Shown in pieces: positions 1-8,640 of a DNA stretch of 64,000 bases. The stretch spans positions 696,170-760,169 of the forward strand of contig NZ_JAEFCA010000001.1 of assembly GCF_016405855.1 (NCBI RefSeq), written 5' to 3'. Numbering within the stretch: position 1 is the first letter of the stretch; each line of letters opens with the position of its first letter. A program made the position numbers and the translations under genes. A model generated the notes under the pieces. The model ran no database searches. It saw only the letters and a program-made list of their open reading frames with translations, and was not told where the DNA came from. Origin of the DNA: Flavobacterium sp. IB48. GTDB taxonomy: Bacteria; Bacteroidota; Bacteroidia; Flavobacteriales; Flavobacteriaceae.

Positions 1-3000
1 GTTTCTTACCCATCGCTTTACGTAAAACGTCGGCCTCACCTTTTGTAAATCCTGCCAAAGACTGAGACAAAAGCATTACCTGTTCTTGGTAAACCGTGAT
101 ACCGTAGGTTTCAGAAAGATATTCCGCACAGGCATCTAAATCGTATTTAATTTCCTCATCGCCATTTTTTCTTCGAACGAAAGACGGAATATACTCCAAA
201 GGTCCCGGACGATACAATGCATTCATGGCAATTAAATCTCCAAAAACCGTTGGCTTAAGGTCTTTCATGTATTTCTGCATCCCAGGTGACTCGTATTGGA
301 AGATTCCAACGGTTTCACCTCTTTGGAAAAGCGCATACGTTTCTTCGTCATCGATTGGGAAAGTATCAGGATCTAGTTCGATTCCTGTTCTATACTTTAC
401 CAATTTTACGGTATCTTTTATCAGCGTAAGAGTCTTCAGACCCAAGAAGTCCATTTTCAGCAATCCGGCACTTTCTGCAACCGAGTTATCAAACTGTGTT
501 ACATATAAATCCGAATCTTTTGCTGTTGTTACAGGAACGTAATTCGTAATATCCGACGGCGTAATAATAACCCCGCAGGCGTGAATTCCAGTGTTACGCA
601 TCGATCCTTCAAGGATTTTTGCCTGCTGAATGGTTTCTCCCGCCAAGTCATCTTCATTGGCAATCGCAATTAATTCTTTTACATTATCAAATTCGTCCGA
701 ACGAAGGGCTTTTTTGACTTCCTCTTCACTCTCCGAAATAAAACGCGCCAAATTCCATTTTGACGGCATCATTCCCGGAATCAGTTTTGCGATTCTATCA
801 GCTTCAAATAAAGGTAAATCCAATACACGCGCCGTATCACGAATCGCCGATTTGGTTGCCATTTTACCATAAGTGATAATCTGCGCAACCTGTTTTTGAC
901 CGTATTTATTGATTACGTATTCCATTACACGTCCACGACCTTCGTCATCAAAGTCGATATCAATATCGGGCATCGATACACGGTCAGGATTTAGGAAACG
1001 CTCAAAAAGTAAGTCATATTTAATTGGGTCAATGTTTGTAATTCCGAGACAATATGCAACGGCAGAACCCGCTGCAGAACCACGACCCGGACCAACCGAA
1101 ACGTCCATTTTTCTTGCTTCCGCGATGAAATCCTGTACAATCAAGAAATAACCCGGATAACCTGAGTTTGAAATCGTCATTAACTCAAAATCCAAACGTT
1201 CCTGAATTGATTCCGTAATTTCTCCATATCTTCTTTTGGCACCTTCCATAGTAAGATGTCTCAAGTATTTATTTTCTCCACGTACACCACCGTCTTCTTC
1301 ATCTTCGGGAACCATAAATTCGTCGGGGATTTCGAATTTCGGAAGTAATACATCTCGATACAATGAATATCCTTCAACCTTATCAATAATTTCCTGAATA
1401 TTGATAATCGCTTCTGGCAAATCAGCAAAAAGCTTTTTCATCTCGTCTTGCGACTTGAAGTAGTATTCCTGATTTGGAAGTCCGTAGCGGTAACCACGAC
1501 CACGTCCAATAGGTGTTGCTTGTTTTTCACCGTCTTTTACACACAATAAAATGTCGTGTGCATTGGCATCTTCTTTATTTAAATAATAGGTATTGTTAGT
1601 CGCAATTAATTTGACATTGTGTTTTTGAGAGAACTCAATCAAGGTTTTGTTGACACGATTTTCATCTTCCTGATTGTGACGCATTACTTCTAAGTAGAAA
1701 TCTTCGCCGAATTGTTCTTTCCACCAAATTAAAGCTTCTTCTGCTTGGTTTTCTCCAATATTTAAGATTTTACTCGGAATTTCTCCATATAAATTCCCAG
1801 ACAAAACCATGATATCGCCTTTGTATTGCTCAACGATCTTTCTGTCAATTCTCGGAACATAATAAAATCCATCAGTATACGCAATCGAAGCCATTTTGGC
1901 TAAGTTGTGATATCCAGCTTTGTTTTTAGCCATCAAAACAACCTGATAACCGTTGTCTTTTTTGCTTTTATCTAAATGGTTCTCACAGATATTAAATTCG
2001 CAACCTACAATTGGTTTTACTTCGGTTTCTGTTGGTTCTTCTCCTGCTTCAACTAATGCTTTATTTTTTCCAGATGCTGCTTTGTTATGGTTCATAACAG
2101 CACTCACAAAATGGAAAGCCCCCATCATGTTTCCTGTATCTGTCATGGCCACGGCTGGCATTCCGTTTTTAGCTGCGGCAGCTACAATATTTCCAACTCC
2201 GATAGTCGATTGCAGAACCGAGAACTGTGTATGATTATGCAAATGCGCAAATTTTGCTGCTTTAAAATCAGCTTTATCTTCATCTGAAACAACGGTCTGT
2301 TGACCTTCTCCAGCTAAAGCTTTAAGCTGTTCTCTGATTTTATCAGAAGCCGCTTTTAAGTTGATGTGTTTTAGACCAATTAACTTAAATGGCTCAAAAT
2401 TTCTTTCCTGAAATTCTCTGAAATATTCTTTAGGAACGTCTAATTCTTCTTTTGTAAAAACCTCTCTTCTAACCAATTCCAAGAAACAACGCGTCGTTGC
2501 CTCAACGTCGGCAGTTGCGTTGTGCGCTTCCGCGAATGGCTGATCGAAAAGATAGCTGTGTAATTCGGTCAAAGTTGGAAGTTTGAATTTCCCTCCACGA
2601 CCTCCAGGAAGCTGTAATAACGAAGCCGTAACTTCGGTACAAGTATCCAAAACCGGCATTGAAGCCATTTGAGACTCCACTCCCATTCTATGGAATTCGG
2701 CTCCCATAATATTAACGTCGAAACCTAAATTCTGTCCAACGATAAATTTGGTTTTGCTTAAAGCGATATTGAATTTCTCTAAAACTTCGGCCAAAGTGAT
2801 TCCATCGGCTTCAGCCAATTCGGTTGAAATTCCGTGAATACGCTCGGCATCATACGGAATATTAAATCCTTCTGGTTTTACCAAATAATCCTGATGCTCG
2901 ATAAGCTGTCCCATTTCGTCATGAAGTTGCCACGCAATCTGTATACAGCGAGGCCAGTTATCAGAATCGGTTATTGGGGCATCCCAGCGTTTTGGTAATC

Positions 3001-3031
3001 CGGTTGTTTCGGTATCGAATATTAAATACAT
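1..3031 (-). CDS. dnaE: DNA polymerase III alpha subunit with fused N-terminal exonuclease (partial)
   Basis: Catalytic subunit of the replicative polymerase. The frame opens at ATG 3029-3031 and stays open to the window edge, giving about 1010 residues; the C-terminus lies outside. Residues 1-180 form a DEDD 3'-5' exonuclease domain: Exo I DTETTG at about 7-12, a NLGFD block near 104 and HNATAD near 170. A PHP domain follows, starting HLHNHTQFS near residue 264. The polymerase core carries PDIDIDFDDEGRGR near 690, with the catalytic aspartates. The fragment ends in the QEQVMLLSQ/GFTKGEAD region typical of DnaE. Exonuclease fused to DnaE, instead of a separate DnaQ, is the usual arrangement in Bacteroidota. 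No clear -7 element was found upstream. Confidence 0.95.
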   Translation of the reverse strand, partial: MYLIFDTETTGLPKRWDAPITDSDNWPRCIQIAWQLHDEMGQLIEHQDYLVKPEGFNIPYDAERIHGISTELAEADGITLAEVLEKFNIALSKTKFIVGQNLGFDVNIMGAEFHRMGVESQMASMPVLDTCTEVTASLLQLPGGRGGKFKLPTLTELHSYLFDQPFAEAHNATADVEATTRCFLELVRREVFTKEELDVPKEYFREFQERNFEPFKLIGLKHINLKAASDKIREQLKALAGEGQQTVVSDEDKADFKAAKFAHLHNHTQFSVLQSTIGVGNIVAAAAKNGMPAVAMTDTGNMMGAFHFVSAVMNHNKAASGKNKALVEAGEEPTETEVKPIVGCEFNICENHLDKSKKDNGYQVVLMAKNKAGYHNLAKMASIAYTDGFYYVPRIDRKIVEQYKGDIMVLSGNLYGEIPSKILNIGENQAEEALIWWKEQFGEDFYLEVMRHNQEDENRVNKTLIEFSQKHNVKLIATNNTYYLNKEDANAHDILLCVKDGEKQATPIGRGRGYRYGLPNQEYYFKSQDEMKKLFADLPEAIINIQEIIDKVEGYSLYRDVLLPKFEIPDEFMVPEDEEDGGVRGENKYLRHLTMEGAKRRYGEITESIQERLDFELMTISNSGYPGYFLIVQDFIAEARKMDVSVGPGRGSAAGSAVAYCLGITNIDPIKYDLLFERFLNPDRVSMPDIDIDFDDEGRGRVMEYVINKYGQKQVAQIITYGKMATKSAIRDTARVLDLPLFEADRIAKLIPGMMPSKWNLARFISESEEEVKKALRSDEFDNVKELIAIANEDDLAGETIQQAKILEGSMRNTGIHACGVIITPSDITNYVPVTTAKDSDLYVTQFDNSVAESAGLLKMDFLGLKTLTLIKDTVKLVKYRTGIELDPDTFPIDDEETYALFQRGETVGIFQYESPGMQKYMKDLKPTVFGDLIAMNALYRPGPLEYIPSFVRRKNGDEEIKYDLDACAEYLSETYGITVYQEQVMLLSQSLAGFTKGEADVLRKAMGKK

Positions 3032-3265
3032 AGAGTTGTAAAAGTCAAATTTTGATGTCCAAAATTCCAAATCTTACATATTGCAAAACATTGACAACAT
3101 GAAACATAACAAAATGTGAAATGAAAAATCGGAGGAATTCAAATTTACGCTTTTTTTAGAGAAATAAAGAAGCTAAAGTTGTTAACAAAAGCATTTTTAA
3201 CATGATTATGAAAGAGCGACAAAAACCTTAAAAAATCATTTATTTTCTCTTAAAAACTTCAATTA

Positions 3266-3297
3266 TTCATTTTGGATACTCATTAAACCAAAATGAA
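3266..3297. promoter_or_regulatory. 10-bp perfect inverted repeat upstream of the SDR gene
   Basis: TTCATTTTGG and CCAAAATGAA (3266-3275 and 3288-3297) are separated by 12 bp and lie 68 bp before the SDR start. A degenerate -7 box, GAACTTTG, follows at about 3322-3329. The position fits an activator or repressor site, and the AraC gene downstream is the obvious candidate; this is inference. The rest of the 333-bp gap 3032-3364 shows nothing else recognisable. Confidence 0.4.
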
Positions 3298-3364
3298 CAC
3301 TTTTAAGCTTTACTGTATCCTGAACTTTGCTTCATCAAATTATAACAATTAAAAAATAATAATC

Positions 3365-4168
3365 ATGAAAACAATTTTTATCACAGGTGCATCATCAGGT
3401 TTAGGAAAAGCAACAGCAAAATTATTCCACGAAAAAGGATGGAATGTAATTGCAACCATGAGAACTCCTGAAAAAGAAACAGAACTTTCTCAATTAAAAA
3501 ATGTAACGCTTTTACCTTTAGACGTTACCAACTACGATCAAATTCAAACTACTGTGGAAAAAGCACTTAAATTAAGCGACATTGATATCGTTTTCAACAA
3601 TGCTGGTTATGGATTAATTGGCCCTTTGGAAAGTTTAACAGATGATCAAATCACAAAACAATTAAATACTAATTTATTGGGAGTAATCAGAGTTACAAAT
3701 GCATTCATTCCGTATTTCAGAGAAAGAAAAAACGGTTTATTCATTTCAACGACTTCTATCGGTGGATTGATCGCTTTTCCTTTAGGATCAATCTATCACG
3801 CAACAAAATGGGGATTAGAAGGCTGGAGTGAAAGTATGGCTTACGAATTAAATCCTTTCGGAGTACATATTAAAACCGTTTCACCAGGCGGAATTAAAAC
3901 TGAGTTTTTACACGGTTCTCTTGATACGGCGACAAAATCTGAATACGAAGCGATGACCAACAGCATGTTTGCAAGTGTTGACACGATGTTTGAAATGGCA
4001 TCAACTCCAGAACAAATTGCCGATGTGGTTTATGAAGCCGCAACCGACGGTAAAAATCAATTAAGATATGTTGCTGGCGAAGATGCAAAAGCGCTTTACA
4101 AACAAAGATTAGAATTAGGCGCAGAAACTTTTCGTACCGAATTTGGAAAACAATTCTTTGGAGAATAA
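3365..4168 (+). CDS. SDR family NAD(P)-dependent oxidoreductase
   Basis: Classical short-chain dehydrogenase/reductase of 267 residues, the usual length. The Rossmann glycine motif TGASSGLG is at 7-14 and NNAG at 78-81. The catalytic triad is Ser131, Tyr144 and Lys148, with the standard 13-residue Ser-Tyr spacing and YxxxK. The substrate cannot be told from sequence; the protein resembles broad-specificity cytosolic SDRs. It is followed 239 bp later by an AraC-type regulator on the same strand. SDR and AraC genes are often paired in flavobacteria, with the regulator controlling the dehydrogenase, and a perfect inverted repeat lies upstream of this gene. Start ATG 3365 leads straight into the first beta strand of the fold. 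Confidence 0.88.
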   Translation: MKTIFITGASSGLGKATAKLFHEKGWNVIATMRTPEKETELSQLKNVTLLPLDVTNYDQIQTTVEKALKLSDIDIVFNNAGYGLIGPLESLTDDQITKQLNTNLLGVIRVTNAFIPYFRERKNGLFISTTSIGGLIAFPLGSIYHATKWGLEGWSESMAYELNPFGVHIKTVSPGGIKTEFLHGSLDTATKSEYEAMTNSMFASVDTMFEMASTPEQIADVVYEAATDGKNQLRYVAGEDAKALYKQRLELGAETFRTEFGKQFFGE

Positions 4169-4212
4169 TTATTTCTAATAAAACTATCCAAAATATTGAA
4201 CATTCTTTTATT

Positions 4213-4371
4213 ACGCTCCAACGGAGCAAAATTATGTATAGAAATTCAATAATCCAGATACAAAAGAGCTCCAGCGGAGCGAAATATTTATCGCAGTGAA
4301 TATGTCGCTCAGCTGGAGCTTTGTTCTCAATAATAAACATGATTTCTATAAATATTTCGCTTCTCCGAAGC
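4213..4371. repeat. REP/BIME-like cluster of CTCCAGCGGAGC palindromes
   Basis: Four short palindromic units lie in about 160 bp: GCTCCAACGGAGC near 4214, GCTCCAGCGGAGC near 4268, GCTCAGCTGGAGC near 4306 and CGCTTCTCCGAAGC near 4358. The two central units pair as an imperfect long hairpin (4263-4322). The outer units carry related tails (GAAATATTTATAGAAAT type) in opposite orientation. Mirrored palindromes with a shared tail are the layout of REP elements. No RAYT transposase is encoded in the window. Confidence 0.6.
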
Positions 4372-4407
4372 TGATTTTAGTCTATCAAATTTTCATACTT
4401 TTATATC

Positions 4408-5328
4408 ATGGAAAGAAAAAACAATAATCCAGAAAAAATCTCTTCTATATCTCAGTTTCACGATCTGCTTCAACTTCCAAAACCGCTTCATCCGATGGTG
4501 AGTTTGGTAGACAATACACAATTGGTCATCAACGAAGATTTAGCGAATCATGCCTTTTTACTTGATTTTTATAAGATCTCTTATAAGTTTTCTACCAAAG
4601 GAAAAATGGGCTACGGTCAAGGCTATTATGATTTCAACGAAGGCGGACTTATGTTTGCTTCCCCAACTCAATTAATTTTTACTGAAAATGAAGAAGGCGT
4701 TGAATATGGCGGTTATACACTTTTATTTCATCCTGATTTTATTCGTAATTATCCTTTAGGAAAAAGCATCAAAAAATATGGCTTCTTTTCTTATGATACC
4801 AATGAAGCTCTGCACCTTTCAGACAGTGAAAAAACAATTATTATTGGATTATTACAAAGCATAGAAAACGAACTCAATACCGCAATTGATGAAATGAGTC
4901 AGGATGTGATCGTTTCTTACATTGATGTTCTCTTGAATTACAGCAATCGTTTTTACAAACGCCAATTTATTACCAGAAAAACCATCAGTAACGATTTATT
5001 ATTAAAAGTTGAAGAAACTTTGGACAACTACATTAGCAATGCAGAAACTTTGAAAAAAGGATTGCCAACAGTAGAATTTCTGGCTTCACAGATTAATGTT
5101 TCGAGTCATTATCTCAGCGATATGCTTCGTAATTTAACTGGATTAAATGCGCAACAGCATATTCATTCGAAATTAATAGAAAAATCAAAAGATTTCTTGA
5201 TTACGACCAATCTTTCAGTAGCAGAAATTGCTTATCAATTAGGTTTTGAGTATCCTCAGTCATTTAGTAAATTATTCAAAAAGAAAACCAGTCTTACTCC
5301 ATTAGAATTTAAAAATTCATTGAATTAA
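4408..5328 (+). CDS. AraC family transcriptional regulator
   Basis: Regulator of 306 residues. The N-terminal about 190 residues form a putative sensor domain of cupin-like type. The C-terminal about 100 residues form the double helix-turn-helix DNA-binding domain: first HTH around TVEFLASQINVSSHYLSDML, second around VAEIAYQLGFEYPQSFSKLF. This end matches AraC/HTH_18 strongly. It lies on the same strand as the SDR gene and is separated from it by a repeat cluster, so it may have its own promoter. The likely target is the SDR gene, from proximity and the inverted repeat upstream of it. The effector is unknown. Confidence 0.87.
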   Translation: MERKNNNPEKISSISQFHDLLQLPKPLHPMVSLVDNTQLVINEDLANHAFLLDFYKISYKFSTKGKMGYGQGYYDFNEGGLMFASPTQLIFTENEEGVEYGGYTLLFHPDFIRNYPLGKSIKKYGFFSYDTNEALHLSDSEKTIIIGLLQSIENELNTAIDEMSQDVIVSYIDVLLNYSNRFYKRQFITRKTISNDLLLKVEETLDNYISNAETLKKGLPTVEFLASQINVSSHYLSDMLRNLTGLNAQQHIHSKLIEKSKDFLITTNLSVAEIAYQLGFEYPQSFSKLFKKKTSLTPLEFKNSLN

Positions 5329-5751
5329 TCTTTAAAAATACTGCTCTCAAAAAATCAATTTCTGCTTCAAAAAATCATAAAATTTTAAAAAAATACACTT
5401 CTTGGATGTCGTAGTATTTTGATGTTTTATTGAATCTAAATAACGTCCGAAAAACTCCTTTAAAAGCTGCAAAAAACCTAAAAAACATGCTTTTTACAAA
5501 GATTTTAAAACTAACAATTATTACTATTTTTATCTAATTTGTTAGATTTTTTCAATTAAATCCTTATATTTTATAGTGATTTTAAGATAAATTTACAAAC
5601 TATTAAAACAAAAAACAAACAAGGAAAATTAAAGCTAAAAAAGAAAAAGTAAATTAGTTTCTTCATCATTTTTCTTTCAAAATTTAATGCCAAAAAGCGG
5701 TTTCGCAATTTGGAAATTAGTTTGGGTATCGTATATAATGAAATATTGAAA

Positions 5752-5781
5752 TTGACGCTTTTTTATCTTTTTTTACTTTTG
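5752..5781 (+). promoter_or_regulatory. Bacteroidota-type promoter of the leu operon
   Basis: TTG at 5752-5754, a 19-bp spacer, then TACTTTTG at 5774-5781. This matches the -33 TTG / -7 TAnnTTTG consensus of Bacteroidota with ideal spacing. The predicted transcript start is about 5788, giving a leader of about 60 nt before leuC. Upstream, the gap 5329-5751 is AT-rich with only weak inverted repeats (5390-5420 and 5511-5545) and no convincing ORF. Confidence 0.6.
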
Positions 5782-5794
5782 TTTTGCTATTATA

Positions 5795-5821
5795 ATGAAC
5801 AGGAAATTGCTGTGGTTATAG
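5795..5821 (+). promoter_or_regulatory. Candidate leucine-rich leader peptide (MNRKLLWL)
   Basis: A minimal ORF, ATG-AAC-AGG-AAA-TTG-CTG-TGG-TTA-TAG, begins a few nucleotides after the predicted transcript start and ends 25 nt before leuC. Three of its eight codons are leucine. The position and content suggest control by leucine supply. There is no room for a classical attenuator terminator, so any mechanism would be translational. A nine-codon ORF can arise by chance. Confidence 0.35.
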
Positions 5822-5846
5822 AAATTACAATTTAAAAAAATAAAAA

Positions 5847-7241
5847 ATGAGTAAGACATTATTTGACAAAGTATGGGATTCACATGTTGTGCGTAAAATT
5901 GAAGATGGGCCAGATGTGTTTTTTATTGACCGCCATTTCATTCATGAAGTTACGAGTCCTGTTGCTTTTTTAGGATTAAAATCAAGAGGCGTTAACGTTT
6001 TATACCCACAACGTACTTTTGCAACTGCAGACCACAATACACCAACCATAAACCAACATTTACCAGTACAAGATCCACTTTCTGCTAATCAGCTTCAGGC
6101 ACTTGAAGACAATGCAAACGAATACGGAATTTCGCACTGGGGATTAGGTCACCAAAAAAATGGAATTGTACACGTAGTAGGTCCTGAAAACGGAATTACT
6201 TTGCCAGGTGCTACTATTGTATGTGGAGATTCGCATACGTCTACTCACGGTGCTTTTGGAGCTATTGCTTTTGGTATCGGAACATCTGAGGTTGAAATGG
6301 TGCTTTCTACTCAATGTATTATGCAGCCTAAACCAAAGAAAATGCGTATTAACGTAAACGGTAAATTAAGCAAAGGTGTTGGTCCAAAAGACGTTGCACT
6401 TTATATTATTGCTCAATTAACTACTTCTGGAGGAACAGGATATTTTGTTGAATATGCTGGTGATGTATTCGAAAACATGACTATGGAAGGCCGTATGACA
6501 GTTTGTAACTTAAGTATCGAAATGGGTGCTCGTGGAGGAATGATTGCTCCTGACCAAACTACTTTTGATTTCTTAGAAGGAAGACTTTATGCTCCAAAAG
6601 GAGAAGCTTGGACTAAAGCTGTTGAATACTGGAAAACGCTAAAAACTGATGCTGATGCAGTATTTGATGCTGAATTAAACATCAAAGCTGAAGACATCGA
6701 ACCAATGATTACTTATGGTACAAACCCAGGAATGGGAATTGGTATCACAAAACATATCCCAAGTGCAAACCAAGTTGAAGGCGGTGAGGAAACTTACAAA
6801 AAATCTTTGGCTTACATGGGCTTCAACGAAGATGACGTAATGATCGGAAAACAAATCGATTATGTGTTCTTAGGAAGTTGTACAAACGGACGTATTGAAG
6901 ATTTTAGAGCTTTTGCTGAAATTGTAAAAGGAAGAAAAAAAGCAGATAATGTTACGGCTTGGTTAGTTCCGGGTTCTCACGTTGTTGAAGCGCAGATTAA
7001 AGAAGAAGGAATTTTAGATATCTTGACTGAAGCTGGGTTTGTATTACGTCAGCCGGGTTGTTCTGCTTGTTTAGCAATGAACGATGATAAAGTTCCTGCT
7101 GGTAAATATGCAGTAAGTACTTCAAACAGAAACTTTGAAGGCCGTCAAGGTCCTGGTTCAAGAACGCTTTTAGCTTCTCCAATTATGGCGGCAGCGGCGG
7201 CAGTTACTGGAAAATTAACTGACCCTAGAGAGCTGTTCTAG
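5847..7241 (+). CDS. leuC: 3-isopropylmalate dehydratase large subunit
   Basis: Large subunit of isopropylmalate isomerase, which converts 2- to 3-isopropylmalate in leucine synthesis with LeuD. It has 464 residues, the family norm. The three [4Fe-4S] ligands are visible as Cys345 (GSCTNGR), Cys405 and Cys408 (GCSAC). [12 protein letters not shown] and the C-terminal GRQGPGSRT blocks are also typical. It is the first gene of the cluster leuC-leuD-methyltransferase-leuA-leuB, all on the plus strand. A consensus promoter lies 66 bp upstream. The gap to leuD is 101 bp and contains simple AAAATCTAAAATC-type repeats. Confidence 0.97.
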   Translation: MSKTLFDKVWDSHVVRKIEDGPDVFFIDRHFIHEVTSPVAFLGLKSRGVNVLYPQRTFATADHNTPTINQHLPVQDPLSANQLQALEDNANEYGISHWGLGHQKNGIVHVVGPENGITLPGATIVCGDSHTSTHGAFGAIAFGIGTSEVEMVLSTQCIMQPKPKKMRINVNGKLSKGVGPKDVALYIIAQLTTSGGTGYFVEYAGDVFENMTMEGRMTVCNLSIEMGARGGMIAPDQTTFDFLEGRLYAPKGEAWTKAVEYWKTLKTDADAVFDAELNIKAEDIEPMITYGTNPGMGIGITKHIPSANQVEGGEETYKKSLAYMGFNEDDVMIGKQIDYVFLGSCTNGRIEDFRAFAEIVKGRKKADNVTAWLVPGSHVVEAQIKEEGILDILTEAGFVLRQPGCSACLAMNDDKVPAGKYAVSTSNRNFEGRQGPGSRTLLASPIMAAAAAVTGKLTDPRELF

Positions 7242-7342
7242 TCAATGACAATTTCAAAAATTCAATAAAATTGCTTTTAGGTTTAATATAGATTCTCAAT
7301 TTCAGAAAATCTAAAATCTAAAATCCAAAATCTAAAATTAAA

Positions 7343-7939
7343 ATGGCATACGATAAATTTAATATACTTACTAGCAGCGGAGTTCCGTTGCCAATTGAGA
7401 ACGTAGATACAGATCAAATCATTCCAGCTCGTTTCTTAAAAGCTACAAAACGTGAAGGTTTTGGAGACAACCTTTTTAGAGACTGGAGATATAACGGAGA
7501 CGATACTCCAAAAGCAGATTTCGTTTTAAATAACCCAACTTACAGCGGAAAAATCCTTGTAGGAGGAAAAAACTTCGGTTCTGGATCTTCTAGAGAGCAC
7601 GCTGCTTGGGCAGTTTACGATTACGGATTCCGTGCTGTAGTTTCTAGTTTCTTTGCTGATATCTTCAAAGGAAACTGTTTGAATATTGGTGTTTTGCCAG
7701 TACAAATCAGCCCAGAATTTTTGGAAAATATTTTCAAAGCAATCGAAGCTGATCCTAAAACAGAATTAGAAATCAATCTTCCTGACCAAACTATTACTTT
7801 ATTGTCAACTGGCGAGCAAGAATCTTTTGCTATCAACGGATACAAAAAGAACAATATGATTAATGGTTTTGATGATATTGATTATTTACAAGATATGAAA
7901 GAAGATATTAAGGCTTTTGCTGATAAACTTCCTTACTAA
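7343..7939 (+). CDS. leuD: 3-isopropylmalate dehydratase small subunit
   Basis: Small swivelling subunit of isopropylmalate isomerase, 198 residues as expected. Diagnostic blocks are NVDTDQIIPARFL near residue 20 and GGKNFGSGSSREHAAWA near residue 73; the latter forms the substrate-recognition loop of the aconitase swivel domain. It works as a complex with LeuC, encoded just upstream. A strong dispersed hairpin starts 22 bp after the stop, so transcription of the downstream genes may be reduced here. Confidence 0.96.
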   Translation: MAYDKFNILTSSGVPLPIENVDTDQIIPARFLKATKREGFGDNLFRDWRYNGDDTPKADFVLNNPTYSGKILVGGKNFGSGSSREHAAWAVYDYGFRAVVSSFFADIFKGNCLNIGVLPVQISPEFLENIFKAIEADPKTELEINLPDQTITLLSTGEQESFAINGYKKNNMINGFDDIDYLQDMKEDIKAFADKLPY

Positions 7940-7960
7940 AAAATCAGGTTCAGTCCTATG

Positions 7961-7993
7961 AGACCCGACAGGTTTTTGAAACCTGTCGGGTCT
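7961..7993. repeat. CCCGACAGG hairpin repeat, copy 1
   Basis: AGACCCGACAGGTTT and AAACCTGTCGGGTCT form a perfect 15-bp stem around a 3-nt loop. The same motif recurs at 35543-35574, so it is a dispersed element rather than a gene-specific terminator. There is no clear T-run after it. Confidence 0.75.
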
Positions 7994-8024
7994 TTATAAG
8001 TTAAATAAAAATACTTCCAAAAAA

Positions 8025-8597
8025 ATGAACGACAACAGCATTGTTTTACCAAAATTTTATTCGGAAATCAAAAGTGATTCTGAGAAAATTTCGTTTTCAA
8101 TGCCTTCTGATCTTCAAACAGGAAGTTTTCTTAGAACATTGGTTGCCACAAAAAAAGACGGTCATTTTTTAGAGTTAGGAACTGGAACTGGATTATCTCT
8201 TGCATGGTTGATTGAGGGACTGGGAGAAAACTCAAACTTGATTTCAATTGATAATACAGCAGAATATCAAGATATTGCTAAAAAATATTTCCAAAAACCA
8301 AATGTTTCATTTGTCTGTGAAGATGCAGAAAAATGGATTTTAAATTATAAAGATTTAAAGTTTGATTTGATTTTTGCTGATGCCTGGCCTGGGAAATATG
8401 CTGTTTTAGAAGAAACATTACAATTATTAAATCCTGGCGGAATTTATTTAATTGATGATATGTTACCACAACCCAACTGGCCAGAAAATCATTAGAAAAA
8501 TGTCGAAATCCTTATTCAAAATCTTGAAGGAAGAAAAGACATTCAATTGACAAAAATGTGCTGGTCAACAGGCCTAGTTCTAATAACAAAAAAATAA
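8025..8597 (+). pseudogene. Class I SAM-dependent methyltransferase interrupted by an in-frame TAG
   Basis: The open part, 8025-8495 (156 residues), has the SAM-binding motif FLELGTGTG near residue 46, IDNTAEYQ (acidic motif II) and a FADAWPGKY motif like that of O-methyltransferases. The TAG at 8493-8495 cuts the C-terminal strand of the fold. In exactly the same frame, coding-like sequence continues to TAA at 8595-8597 and reads KNVEILIQNLEGRKDIQLTK followed by a hydrophobic strand and ITKK. The intact gene would encode 190 residues. I infer a recent nonsense mutation or a sequencing error; readthrough is possible but unsupported. It sits between leuD and leuA and has no known role in leucine synthesis. 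Confidence 0.75.
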
Positions 8598-8640
8598 AAT
8601 AGTAAGCATTTGGCTTATTGCAAAAGCTAACAATATAATA

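Noticed and set aside
225..2287. Several plus-strand ORFs opposite dnaE
   Set aside because: They mirror the minus-strand dnaE frame and have no start context or family features of their own.
5329..5751. T-box or other riboswitch upstream of leuC
   Set aside because: The region lies upstream of the best promoter and contains only weak AT-rich inverted repeats, with no recognisable riboswitch core.
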